From Argentina anserina (taxonomy: Eukaryota > Streptophyta > Magnoliopsida > Rosales > Rosaceae), in contig NC_065875.1 of NCBI RefSeq assembly GCF_933775445.1, positions 4,477,001 to 4,541,000 of the forward strand: 64,000 bases of DNA, in the 5' to 3' direction. The notes below the pieces were generated by a model that was given only the letters and a program-made list of their open reading frames with translations, did not search any database and was not told where the DNA came from. A program made the position numbers and the translations under genes. Position 1 is the stretch's first letter. The number at the start of each line of letters is the position of its first letter. Below, in pieces: positions 20,770-32,193 of this stretch.

Positions 20770-22983
20770 GATCCGATCGCGTCGGGTCGGGTCGGGTCAG
20801 ATCAGTGGGGTTCATGGGTCGTCTGCCCGCTCCGTATTTGTCGAATTGATATGGTCTGTATTTTAGGGAGGTGGTCTAAGACAATGTATGCTTTGGCATC
20901 ATGAAATTGGGTTTTAAATTTCTAATGAGAATTTCGCGGCTTTTTATGATATACTTCTGCTTTATAAATAAATTGCCTTGATTGATGCTTTAGAGTTGTT
21001 TGTTGTTTGATGCATTTGTGATTCTAATTTCTCCTGTTTTCGATTCGTTTTGATTTTTGGCTGTTTGTGCTGTTGGAAATTGATCGGCTTAGATTTGAGC
21101 CATTTAGAATCTCACGTTCGAAAAAGTGAAGAGTCATCTTTGGGTTATATGAATTGATACCACACACTAATGTCGAGGTGTTTTGTGTAAAATCACATAC
21201 CCGATCTCTACTGGGTGGCTAAAGTGGGAGGAGTATCGGCATTATTGAACCCATGTGTGTGGAATTGTTGGCCGCTTCCGCACAATATGTGCTGTGTATA
21301 TGATTTTTTTTCATACAAGAGTATTGCTTGAGTGAACAATCCGAGGCCTGACACGGAATGTTGTCTTGGAAATTGTAAGCCTTATGCTACAATGATAGCA
21401 TCTTGTTTCTCGAGGAGTGCAAAGCATGGATCATTTCTAGTTTTCAGCCCCAGGGATGAAACCTGTGATGTTAGCGTGTTTGCAATTTGAAGGGAAAAAA
21501 ATTCAATAACACTTTTTTATGATGATCACTTATTGTCGTTTGGTTGTTTCTGTTGTTCTTGTACCTCAGATCGTCAAAGTCTTGTATATGCTGTAGGTGC
21601 AGATTCAAATTTGTTCATCTGCCTGACTTTATTGATCATGCTACCTGGTAAAAATGAAGCTTTTGATGTATCTTTCGGTGGAATGCTTCCCTGGTGACAA
21701 GGTTTGGGTTGTATATATTTAGAAGTTGAAAACAAATAATTTGCAGTCAGTACTAAGGGAAGCCTTGGTAAATTCAAATATCCTTGCTTTCTCATGTGAG
21801 CTTGGCAGTCCTTATTTCATATTAAACCTAACTTTCTCTTTTTAGATTCAGTGGGAAGGTCTAGCAGCTAAACTTGCAGCGCTGTATCATCACCTGCTAC
21901 TTGGTAGGAGGGATTGTTAGATTAATGATATTGTCTCCTGTTTGCATGATCCTCATTGTATGAGCTTTCTTTACTATATTATTTATTGATAGCTGATTCA
22001 TTTTCTTTTCACAAACCTTAGTGCGCGAGTATTTAGCCTTGCAATCTGTGGTTGATTTTTCTTTTGCTGCGATACTTTTACAAACACAAGCACTCCACTT
22101 GTACGTATAGAAGAGTATGTACACCAGGTTACGGCAATAGTTTAACTGTTTAAGAAATCACGAGTTTGCTGGTTTCTCGCTTGTGGTTGGGGAACCCTCA
22201 CTAGAAAATTCATGCTAGTTCCCTCTTTAGAAGAATTCCATACAGTTGGAATGGAATTCTATAGCAGAGGCTAGAGTTTTGTTGTGCATATCTATACAAG
22301 TTAGTCTTGTTGGTAGCTGCATCTGTATATGATGTGTTTCTTGTGATAATTTAGTCTCGTTTTTACAATAATTACCTCAAGTTTTCTTGTAATAGATGTT
22401 TTTTGGACCATCTGCATTTGGATTTGTCAGGAACAGAATTAACCTAGTTTGATACTTTGGGGGAGGGTGTGTGCTTCTTGGCATCTTTTGGTGATTCATT
22501 TGCATACGTTCGAATAGCTGATTTGCTTTTAGCTTAGACTGCAATGCAGCATTTGTTCTTTCTGTTGTGAGGGGTTATTCTTTCCTTTTCTATTTGGTGT
22601 TTTGCTGGGTGCTGGTTGTCCTGCCCCTTTTTTTTTCTATTAAAATTAAATATGATTATATAGAGAACCCTCGTACACCTGCCTCCTACCAGACCAAATC
22701 GGAAAACTGGGAAAGCAGATGGTGGGAGCTGGTTAGACCACCTTGCAACTTCAGAGACAGGAATGACCTAACTCGGACGAATTAGAACGACCTGTCCTTT
22801 CTTTTATTTTCTTCAGAATGAAGATTTTTCTATTTCTTGTGCCGTTACCTGAATAAGTTTAACTTGTGCAATGTAGTCATGTATTTAGAAAATAGTTAAA
22901 TTACACGAACAAAAGAAAATATGAAGATAACAACATCAATCTGGAGGAGATTGGAGTCTTGGAGATGTGTTATATTCTGGGTC
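20770..22983. other. 3' flank of TOM7 and intergenic sequence
   Basis: About 2.2 kb without a supported gene. It is T-rich and resembles introns or downstream flank; GTAG/TTTCAG-like sites occur but join no coding exons I can recognise. No transposon termini were found. Confidence 0.45.
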
Positions 22984-22991
22984 GTTAGGAT

Positions 22992-23801
22992 CTAGTTTGC
23001 ATGGAATCGGGTGCGGGTACGTGGAAGCGAAGCGTTTGGAAACGCGGAAGCGTTTTTTTTAAAAAAATTAAGGAAGCGGGTGCGTTTTGGAAGCGTCATA
23101 ATATATATATTATAATATTTTTATATTTTATTTTTTAAATTATTTTACCTAGTATTAAAATAACTGTATAACTATTAATAACTTATTTTCTAACCCATGA
23201 TTATCTTTAATTATAGCATTATTAAAGCTTCATTTCAAAATTTAAACAAAAGAATGTACAACATAGTGTGAAAGTGTTGGGCACGTGCAAGTCAAAGAGA
23301 CATCACTAGATTAAATTAATAAAAAAAAGGTTTGTCTTCTCTCTCTCTCTCATATGGATTTTTTTCATATCTCTCCATAACTCTCTGTCTTCTCTCTATA
23401 TCTCTCTCATCTAGATTTTCCTGATATTTCTCCCCCTTATTTCTGACACATATTAGATTGATTGATGATGATCATCTTTAACCGCTTAACGAAATAAATA
23501 AGAAGATGAGACGACAAGAAGAGTCTCAAGACATTGATTGATGAAATAGAGGTAGAGAATGAATCACGCTTTCAATTTGGAAGTCAACGCTTCCGTCGCG
23601 CTTCCAATTTGGAAGCCAACGCTTCCATCGCGCTTCCAATTTAGAAGACAACGCTTCCGTCGCGCTTCCAATTTGGAAGCTAACGCTTCCGCCGCGCTTC
23701 CAAACCCACCTTTTTCGGAATCGCGCTTCCGAGCGCTTCCGCTCCCGCTTCCGCTTCCGAAGCGGGAATCGGTCGTCCAACCAAGCTTCCGTGTTATGTA
23801 G
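22992..23801. mobile_element. hAT-like non-autonomous element (810 bp) with 8-bp TSD
   Basis: Flanked by identical 8-bp repeats GTTAGGAT at 22984-22991 and 23802-23809. Termini are imperfectly inverted: left CTAGTTTGCATGGAA, right complement CTACATAACACGGAA. The left subterminal region repeats GGAAGCG/GAAGCG several times (23022-23095). The right subterminal region repeats the complement CGCTTCC many times, which fits subterminal transposase-binding motifs. An 8-bp TSD and subterminal repeats are hAT features. No transposase ORF; the apparent ORFs over 23526-23869 are by-products of the repeats. Confidence 0.75.
23565..23692. repeat. 32-bp tandem repeat, four units
   Basis: Four 32-bp units (23565-23596, 23597-23628, 23629-23660, 23661-23692) of the form CGCGCTTCCAATTTGGAAGC followed by CAACGCTTCCGT, with a partial fifth unit. 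Each unit contains a short palindrome (CTTCCAATTTGGAAG). They lie in the right subterminal part of the hAT-like element. Confidence 0.9.
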
Positions 23802-23933
23802 GTTAGGATTGAGCAACTAGTATTGATCTGGAAAGAGCTGAAAGCTACCTTTCTGTTCCCAGTTGCCATACCTCATGGAGCATGCTTATGTCAGAAGCAG
23901 TGATAGGATAACAGAAGGAAGGTTATACGCATC

Positions 23934-24023
23934 GGGGTGGTGGCGCAGTTGGCTAGCGCGTAGGTCTCATAGCTTAAACAGTGAGTTATCCTGAGGTCGA
24001 GAGTTCGAGCCTCTCTCACCCCA
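23934..24023 (+). tRNA. tRNA-Met (CAU), elongator type, with intron
   Basis: 90-nt gene. The acceptor stem GGGGTGG pairs with the 3' CTCACCCC block. A box-like TGGCGCAGTTGG is followed by the D arm. Anticodon CAT is at 23968-23970. The B box GAGTTCGAGCC (24001-24011) lies in the T arm. About 16 nt (around 23972-23987) between position 37 and the 3' anticodon stem fit the canonical intron site, and plant elongator tRNA-Met genes normally carry an intron there. A TTTTTT run directly downstream (24025-24030) is a Pol III terminator. Confidence 0.93.
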
Positions 24024-24024
24024 T

Positions 24025-24030
24025 TTTTTC
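24025..24030 (+). terminator. RNA polymerase III terminator of tRNA-Met
   Basis: Six consecutive T directly after the discriminator base and one intervening T-rich position, as expected for Pol III termination. Confidence 0.7.
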
Positions 24031-24681
24031 TTGCTTCTTATATTTTCCTTTTTCTTCATTGAAAAACACTATCGTTTGCAAGTGTTAGTGATGTTACCAT
24101 TGTTTAAATCATCTCAGTTTCTCTCACTCAGAAACAGAAATAAAAAATTAATTCACAATTTAATTTGCAACATTCACCAAGTCACTTGGGTAAAAAAAAA
24201 AGACATTATTTCATAAATTTAGAACACTAAAAAATGAATCGTATTTTATAAAAAGTAAAACTGTACGATAAATTTATAATTTAAAATTCATAATTTTCAA
24301 ACATATATGTCATGACAATATTAATTACAACGATAAAAATAACCTATTGGATACGGTATGAAACAATTTGAAACGAGCTGCACCATGTCCCTATCTTAAA
24401 TTCTTTTAACTTTGTACAAGAGTGAAAGTATGAAATCAGAAATGAGCTGAATGCAGCTGTGTTTGGCTGTGCAACTTTCACCCCTTCATGCCAACTTCCT
24501 ATTTCAGAGCAAACCAAATCCAATCCAAACACCTCTCACTCGTTAAATCCAATTAACTCAATTAATCAAACTACAAACTCCAATTAATTTTTACATAAAT
24601 AAACCCCCTCCCTCTACTTTCCCAAATATAACCCAAAAACGAAACGAATACATTTCCATTTTTCTCCCCTCCCACCATTTC

Positions 24682-24732
<51 letters not shown>

Positions 24733-24970
24733 CCAAAACCTGCAACCCCTAATCTTCCTCCTCCTTCTTCTCCTCCTCCCTCTTCTTTCCCAATCAAGCC
24801 AAAACCTCCCACGCCCTCCTGACCCTCTCATTCCATCACCGCCGCCGCAGATCTCCGGTAAGCCCCCAATCACCACCCTCAGATCTAATCCCCCAAAACC
24901 AATCCTCTTGATGCTTTCCTTTCTTTAAAAAACAGCTCAGAGGTGCTGGGAGATCTGTGACCCCAAACCA
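24031..24970. promoter_or_regulatory. Promoter and 5' UTR of the MBD gene
   Basis: AT-rich upstream sequence, then a (CT)n tract (24686-24731) typical of plant 5' UTRs. A 5' UTR intron is likely from 24858 (CCG|GTAAGC) to 24935 (AACAG|CTCAG), 78 bp. No other gene is seen. Confidence 0.55.
24686..24731. repeat. (CT)n microsatellite in the 5' UTR
   Basis: About 45 bp of CT dinucleotides just upstream of the MBD gene 5' UTR intron. Confidence 0.9.
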
Positions 24971-27454
24971 ATGGACCCCGCCGCCTTGAATATCACTCTC
25001 AAGCTCGGACGAGAGCCAAGAGATGAAGAAGAACGCGAGCCGGAGCCGGAGCCGGCGAAGACGAGCGAGAACAACAGCAACAGAGCCGCCGGCTTATCCG
25101 CTTCTTCGTCGTCGGTGTCGTCGCCGCCCTCGTCTCCTTCCTCCTCCGACGAGATTCTCGAGTCGCATCTTAAGTCGCAGGAGCTCGTGCTCTACGACCC
25201 CGCCGGAGGTGGTGGTGGTGGTGCCGGTCGTGGGAATAAGAACCTGAGCCCGAGTCCTATAAGCTCCATTTCTCCGGTGAGTACAGGCGCTAGGGTTTTG
25301 CCGTCGGTCGGGGCGTTCACCGTGCAGTGTGCTAATTGCTTCAAGTGGAGGCTGATCCCGACCAAGGAGCAGTATGAGAAAATCCGGGAGCATATTTTGG
25401 AGCAGCCGTTTTACTGTGAGACTGCCAAAGAATGGCGGCCGTCGATTTCGTGTGATGATCCGGCTGATATTAATCAGGACGGGAGCCGGCTCTGGGCTAT
25501 TGATAGGCCCAACATTGCTCAGCCACCGCCCGGCTGGCAACGCCTGCTCAGGATTCGGGGAGAAGGAAGCACCAAGTTCGCCGACGTGTATGTGGCTATA
25601 TTTCAGTGTGCCATTGCCGATATCGGCTGCATTGGTATTACTATTGCATATTGCTGATTTTTCAGAGTGGATTCTAATGTTGATACATTGTTTTTTTTCA
25701 GTTATTACCAAGCGCCGTCCGGGAAGAGACTTCGATCCATGGTGGAGGTGCAGAAGTATGTTTCTAGTGTTTCTGTTTATTGAGATTGGTTGGAACTTAC
25801 AAGTAACTATAGTATAAATCGTATAGATGTATTTGGGTTCTTCAAGTAATGATTGAGCTGTTTTTTTTTCCAGGTATTTGATTGAGCATCCCGAGTATAT
25901 GGTGGATGGGCTATCTATGGCACAGTTTTCCTTTCAGATTCCGAGGCCTTTACAGGAGAATTATGTGAGGAAACGTCCTGCTGCTCCTCGTTTGACAGCT
26001 TCTCCACATGGCAGTAGAACTCTTGATCCTACAATAGGTGAGTCTTTATAAGCAATGTATATACTTGGTTTCAATTTTTCTTTCTTTATTAAAGACTGTG
26101 CGCTGTCAGATCATTTGCTGTATATGTCAATATGGATTGCCAATTTGCCATGCTTATCTAGGGTTTAAGAGCTTTATGCTTTGATTGAGGGGTGTCTGCC
26201 ACTGAAATGTCATATAAAAATTGTTATTTTGCTCCTTTCTTAAAAAGGGAGGTGCATATTTACTTTTATTTTATTGGTACAGGCAAAACCAGGACATGCA
26301 GTTTGCTTTTATCTACTAAATGGTCAAATAAGTGTGACAAATTGACACTCCATGCATATATATTGTTTAGTTTGAGCAGTGTGTGGAAAGTTGCAAAATT
26401 TGGGGATTCTTGAAAATTGGACATCAACTTTGAGTACTGACCTGCAAATAACCATAGGATATCAATTAGTTTCACTTGAGGCTTTCCTTTGTATATGGAC
26501 CTTGACTTATCTTTAAGATTATATAGTTCGACCCTAGAAATCCTAAAGTCATATGTCATGTAAATCATTAGCTTTTACAGTATTTTGTGTTTGCATCATG
26601 ATCATGATTAGAGTTTACATAACATATACTCGAGTGGAGTTTCAAAAAGAAACATAACACATGTATAGTTAATATGTTAGCCATCATGGTTAAATGCAGG
26701 CAGGAAAGTGAGTAAGAGCATCTTTAACATACTCTCTATTATAACTTTTAACCTATTTTGAAGGGCATATTTAGTTTTTTACGAAAATTAGTGGCTGTAG
26801 CAGACTATTATAACTCTGTTTTAACTTTGAGATATCTCACTCAACAAATTTTTCTAGTGAAATAGCTAAAAGTTAAAACATTTGAATTTAAAGCATTCCT
26901 TGTAGGGAATTATATATAATTTATAAATAAAGTTATAATACTTTTTAGGTATGTAATGAATACTTTAATTTCAAATAAAACTAACGTAGAGAGATCTGAT
27001 GTAGACGTATTTCTAAATTGGCTATAGTCAAAATGAGTTTTAAGCTACTTTGGTTGAAATTTAACTAAAATATGGCTAGCATTGCTAAAGATGCTCCAAG
27101 TAGCCATAAAATTACTAAAGTACGAAGTATTCTTTCGGAAAAGGGTTAAACTTATCAGAGACTTGGTACTTTAGTCGCTGCATCTCTCTTGATGTAAAAG
27201 AGAAAACAAAAAAATTATTTCTTCTTCTGTATTACTAAAAAAAACATACTATATTACTAACTCTGTTTTAATCTTCTGTAGCAAATCCGATAGCATGGGC
27301 TGGTCCAGATGATACAGAGTTACAGCTGGGTTCTCCATACTTGGAGGCTCATGTCTCTGACCCTGTTGGTCGACCAACAAAGAAGCGAGCCAAAACAAGA
27401 ACTCCATCAAGGGTCTACAATAGTAATTTAAATATAAGCACAGAGTCGAGCTAG
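24971..27454 (+). CDS. MBD2: CW zinc finger + methyl-CpG-binding-domain protein (MBD2-like)
   Basis: Four exons, 335 residues: 24971-25587, 25702-25755, 25874-26037 and 27282-27454, all with GT-AG introns and a continuous frame. The acidic/serine-rich N-terminus (residues 1-110) is low complexity. A CW-type zinc finger follows at about 113-165, with C120, C123, C149, C161 and W126 (TVQCANCFKWRLIP). The MBD at about 185-245 reads PPPGWQRLLRIRGEGSTKFA then APSGKRLRSMVEVQKYL, and it spans two exon junctions. The C-terminus ends with a basic KKRAKTRTPSR stretch, a likely nuclear localisation signal. CW domains bind methylated histone H3 tails, and the plant MBD1/2/4 group is nuclear. Whether this one binds methyl-CpG is unknown. 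It is convergent with the decarboxylase gene. Confidence 0.93.
26715..27097. mobile_element. MITE-like inverted repeat in MBD2 intron 3
   Basis: Left end GAGCATCTTTAACATACTC and right end (complement) GGAGCATCTTTAGCAATGC, with further inverted similarity inside (TTTTAACC against complement of GGTTGAAATTTAAC). GAGCATCT-type termini are common in plant MITEs. No clean target duplication is visible. It accounts for about 380 bp of the 1.24-kb intron. Confidence 0.6.
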
Positions 27455-28434
27455 ACAGTCCTATTCAACTAGTTTTTTTTTTTTTGCTCTCTCATGTCTT
27501 ATCAACGCTTGTGTTGGCTTGCACTATGCTACATACACTATCCGGCGAAGAAGAGGAAGGATGTTGAAATTGTGAGGAGTAAACAACATTTTGGGGTCTA
27601 GGGCATTTTGACATGTTGTAGGTTGATGCTAATCTTATGTAAAAAGTACGGGAAAAGAAATTGCAGATCCTATGAAGATGCATACTTGTCAATTGTGCTT
27701 GTGCAGTAGAGCACTCTTTTTTCTTGATTGAATATGAATTATATTATTGCGTAGTGTAATGTCTGCAGGGTTTTATCGGACTTTGGAAACAATTTTCTGT
27801 TTATATGGAGAATCAACTGTGCGGGTTACTGTTGGAGATTGTGAATATGTTCTGAAATTAATGAAGGCGAGCAGATCAAGTCTTTAACTGATAGTCTTGT
27901 TTTTGTCATGAAAATGGGACGTGATAATTTCTTGAGCCAAGCTAAACAAGTGTCATCTCATACTACTGTTCCAATTGTGGTATAGTTAATCTCATAATCT
28001 ACCATCCTATCTTTTAATCTGACTAACCTACTTGTGATCTGTTAGTATAGTAATCTGCTGTAAAATTCCAGTAAATAGAATCCCCCCGTTTTAAAACATG
28101 CGTTGTAGGGAAACTGGAAGACAATAAATGAAATTGCAATCTTTAAAACTAGAAAGGCTTTCACCAGAAACAAGTAGTTGAAAGCCTGAAAAGAACTCTA
28201 AGAAGACCAATGTACCTGGGAGATGATAATAAACTTAGAACCTGAATCATTCTATAAAAACCTCAATTCTGTTCAATGGCATCAACATCAGAATACTTAT
28301 GTTGCTTTCTAACATATTATTGAATAAACCGGTTGCGGTTCATAAGCCTGTACATTAGTATTCTATATCATGTGCAACTTCTGTTCCTTTGAAGCAGATT
28401 CTGACACCTAGTTGAAGTACCTCTTCTGCAAGAA
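27455..28434. other. Convergent 3' intergenic region
   Basis: 3' flanks of the MBD gene (plus) and the decarboxylase gene (minus). No ORF, RNA gene or repeat recognised. Confidence 0.6.
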
Positions 28435-31003
28435 CTACTTATTACAGATAATTATGGATGAAAGTTGGGAATCAGAAGCTCCTGTGATGAAAGCACCCTT
28501 GCATCTAACATGTAGAAGATAGTCTAAAGCTTTCTTTGTGATTATCTCCCCAGGAATCAGTGCTGGAATCCCAGGTGGATATGGACTTATAAGCTCCCCA
28601 CAAACTTCGCCCAAGCTGTTTTCAATACTCACTCTCCTTTTACCACTAAAAAATGCATCTCTAGGAATCAAGCTAGTTTTAATATCTGCAAACGGTGCAA
28701 GATTATCACTGTCCACCTTCATTTTAGCAGCACAAGTCAATGCAGAAGCTGCTGCTAGATGCTTTATGCCTGATACAAGCTTCTGAACATGCTCTCTACA
28801 AGTTCCAAGGGTAATTACAAAAGTGATGGATTGGGTCTCAACAAGTTCACAAATGATATCATGATCCCTATACAAAATTTCTTCAGCTTCAAAACCAGAC
28901 AAGCCAAGCTGTCGAAATCCTATGGTAAGCCGCAAAGGATCAATTGCAGGGAACTTAGGGAAGCTTGAAACATCAAGCACTGAAATACCTGTAGTCCTGC
29001 TCAATGTAGTCCTAGCTTCAATAGCCAGTTGCAATGCGTTTTCAAAAATGGTTTCAGGATTTTCACTGATTTGAGCTCTTGCAGCATCTAATGATGCCAA
29101 TAGAAGATAACTAGGACTAGTGCTTTGAAGTGTTTGAAGGCATCTAGAGATCTTTTCTCTATCTACAAGTTTACCGGACAAGTGCAACATCGATGATTGT
29201 GTGAGTGAGCAGAGAACCTTGTGAGTGGATTGGACAGCTATATCAGCACCTTGCTGTATGGCTGAACTTGGCATATGCGGATGAAATCCCAAATGTGCCC
29301 CATGGGCCTCATCAACAATCACAGGGATCCCATGAGAATGACACAATTGGGTTATCTTGCTCAAGTTGCTGCATATGCCATGATATGTTGGAGAAGTGAT
29401 GAAAACAGCAGCTGCCTTTTCCCCTTCTTTCTCCACTTCCTTGATAGCCGTTTCCACCTATTACAGCCAAATTCATTAAAAGATATTGGTGGTGACAATG
29501 TAAAATAACGCTGAAACTTCCTAAATAATTTGGCCGTGTTATACAAACTATGAAGATTCTATTGAGCATAGCATATCTGATCTTTATATGAGCTAAGTCC
29601 GAAAGGTAATAACGTAGTCATTTGAAAGTAATAACCATAACTGTCGTGATAGCAGACGTGCCTGTGATGGAGTGACCCCAACAGCAATGTTCCAGTCCAG
29701 ATTATAATCAGGGATAATGTACTTGGGCACTGCACCAGACAATACTAAAGCAGATACAGCTGATACATGGGAATTCCGAGGGAGAATTAATATATCTCCA
29801 GGGGAACACGTAGACATAATGGCTGCTTGAATCCCACATGTCGTACCGCCTACAAGGAACCATGTCTCCAATGAGCCAAAGAGTTTGGCTGCTTGTTGTT
29901 GTGCATCTAATATTGGCCCTTCCGGAGAAAAGAGGTTGTCAAGTTCCGGAAGCTCAGGTAAGTCATGAAGAAAAGGTTTTGAACCAATAAGTTCAGTTAT
30001 AAAATTTGGGGCAGCCCGACCTCTATTGTGCCCAGGAAAGTGAAAGGTAGCAGCATTTTGCTCAGCTGAAGTCTTCAAGGCAGTAACAAGTGGAGTAGGG
30101 TTCTGTTGCTGAGTAGTCGGAGAGGTAGACCTGGCCGTCGCATTCAAGCTTGTTTTACCTTCCTTCTTTCTAGGCTCTAAATTGCTACTTTTCTGCAAGA
30201 AAATTTGGGGTTAGCTGATGCTATGTTAGATATCTTAATTCCTGAAAAGAAAGAAGCAATGCATCAACTTCAAAGCGCTGATGCACTGAAGTCTGAAGGT
30301 TAACTTCATTGTCATACTACTAATAACAATAATCTGCTCCAGTTTCATTTTCATTCATGAAAAAAAAAAACTTGCCAGCACTACAACAAGCATCATCTAG
30401 TAGGTCATTGAAAGCGAACTAGTCCAAACTGAAGTATGTTATTGAAAAAAGAAACAAGCCTCCCTAACACAAAGCCTAAAGCTAAAATGTGCAGCTAACA
30501 GATTCCCATGAAGCAAACAAGATACAATTTGCCACTACAAAGTCCAATGGCCTAAACATTTCATTCAATCTTTAGTCCTATAAACTAGATTCATCATTGT
30601 TATTTAAGATATAAAATCTTCAACTTTAAAATCAGTGTATTTATCTTTCTCCAATTATCTAACGACAGCCAACTGATGACAGCAGCTTGTACAGAGAAAG
30701 TTCACAATTTGAAACTGGGTATTTTTGCATTTAAGATTAATTCACCAAGGAAACCAGAAAGTAAGTCGACAAAGTAGAAATGAGAAGGACGAGCATTGAA
30801 ACCACTACAAAACCTGAGATAGAGAAGCGCATGGTGTTCCGAAAGTCCAGTTACTTCTGAAACCCAAATGCAAAGCCTGCTAAATAACGCAGTGGATAAG
30901 TAGCACGGACCCAACAACAGTGGAGGGAAGGAGAGAGAGAGGAAGAGGAACGGAATCAACTTACCAGGTATTGGGAGGCTGAGAGCACAGAAACACTGAG
31001 CAT
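28435..31003 (-). CDS. Orn/Lys/Arg decarboxylase-type PLP enzyme, probably plastid-targeted
   Basis: Three exons on the minus strand: 31003-30965 (MLSVSVLSASQYL), 30192-29662 and 29457-28435; 530 residues. After a Ser/Thr-rich leader (about 1-45, transit-peptide-like) comes the fold-type I PLP core: HFPGHNRG (64-71), VGGTTCGIQAAI, SPTYHGICSNL, VDEAHGAH (Asp239, His242) and QSTHKVLCSL with Lys270 as the expected Schiff-base lysine. The C-terminal domain carries YPPGIPALIPGE, characteristic of the OKR decarboxylase C-terminus. There is no N-terminal wing domain, so it resembles the shorter cyanobacterial/Gram-positive type rather than enteric CadA/SpeC. The substrate (Lys, Orn or Arg) is not decided by sequence. 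The second intron appears to use a GC donor (CAG|GCACGT) with AG acceptor. Confidence 0.9.
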
Positions 31004-31212
31004 GTTCTGTTCTGTTATGCAGACCAGAAATTCTAACCGGCTGAGAGAGTAGATGTAAATGTGATCGTAACTTCAGATGGACTCTTTTCACTTTCTACCC
31101 ACGTACAAAGCTTAGTGAGCTGCAAACAGCCGATATCAAGATTTGACTCCCCGATATTTTATTGCAGGTTATTACGTGTAAGAGCCCGATCTGGTACGTT
31201 GCGACTGGACCA

Positions 31213-31545
31213 TTTTTTTTCTGGTAATTGAAAAGATAAAGTCCATTAAGAAGAGGCCCAAAGAAACCTTAAGAGCCCATAAAAACAGGCCACAACGACA
31301 AGGAAGTAATCATTACAAAAAGGAAGTAGATGAAAAATAACCAATTACAGTAGCTCATAAAAGAGAGCAGCAGAAGCAATTTGATCGTCCAGTCGAAGTA
31401 GCAGGAGACGACAGGGAAGTCCATCATGCGACTGGAGCTTATTTACATAGAAAGTAGAACTTCTTCTGCCCAAGTCGGAGAGTTTCTCATCTGTTTTTGT
31501 TCTGCTGATGTTGCCATGTCAGCCATCTGATTTGGTGCTTAATAT
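31213..31545 (-). mobile_element. 5'-truncated LINE fragment (RNase H C-terminus and 3' tail)
   Basis: The minus strand reads APNQMADMATSAEQKQ and then PTWAEEVLLSM followed by a stop, matching the end of the RNase H domain of plant L1 ORF2. About 230 bp of 3' UTR and a short A-run follow (plus-strand T8 at 31213-31220). This is typical of a 5'-truncated LINE insertion. No target duplication identified. Confidence 0.6.
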
Positions 31546-31880
31546 TTTTTTAATCAACTGAACTTTCATTGAACATGAAACAAGTACAAAAGAGGTTGGA
31601 TCGATACAGAAGATTAGATCAAACTAGAGTCCAGACTAGGAATCCATACAAGACAAACAAGAGTAGACAGACTCCGACCGAAAAAAAAAACAGAGAAAAA
31701 GGAATAGACACGAACGAGGTTCACCGAAGAGCATAGAACAACAACAAACTTATTAGAACCAAAGCAAGACATTACGTTGTGGACAAAGACTATCCATACA
31801 GCATGAACCTCTGAACTCACAATAAGCCTAAACCCTTCCATACCAGACAAGACCCAACAACTATACATGACACCAGCAAA
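31546..31880 (-). mobile_element. Probable second LINE 3' tail
   Basis: The minus strand carries a U-rich 3' UTR-like sequence (CTTTTGTACTTGTTTCATG, then TTCAGTTGATTAAAAAAAT) ending in an A-run, immediately adjacent to the first LINE tail and in the same orientation. The upper limit is not defined. Confidence 0.4.
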
Positions 31881-32193
31881 AATAAAATACGTAAAAAAAT
31901 GCCAAAATTGACATAAAACAAGACTAATAGAGCAAAGATTTGGTGATTAAGTTAATAGAATCTGTGTTCAATAAAAAAAAAGTTAATAGCATCTGTTTTT
32001 AATTCTCACTCTCATGTTCACATATCATATTAGGTCATGAGGATGTTGTTGAATCAATTCACAAGTCATGACTCTCTTAAGAAGGTGATTCCCTAGTTTC
32101 TTTCAGCTTGTTCATCTTTTTCAATTTTCCACTACAAATTTCCTATATACTATTTCTTAATCCACTGTTCATCGGCTAAATAGAAGTGTCGGT

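Noticed and set aside
23526..23869. Overlapping ORFs on both strands rich in Arg/Ser with repeats
   Set aside because: They are open only because the 32-bp GGAAGCG repeat lacks stops; they lie inside the hAT-like element.
25094..25711. 205-codon minus-strand ORF over the MBD gene
   Set aside because: Shadow of the GC-rich first exon of MBD2, whose frame has recognisable CW and MBD domains.
28538..29508. Plus-strand ORFs opposite the decarboxylase
   Set aside because: Antisense shadows of exon 3 of the decarboxylase gene.
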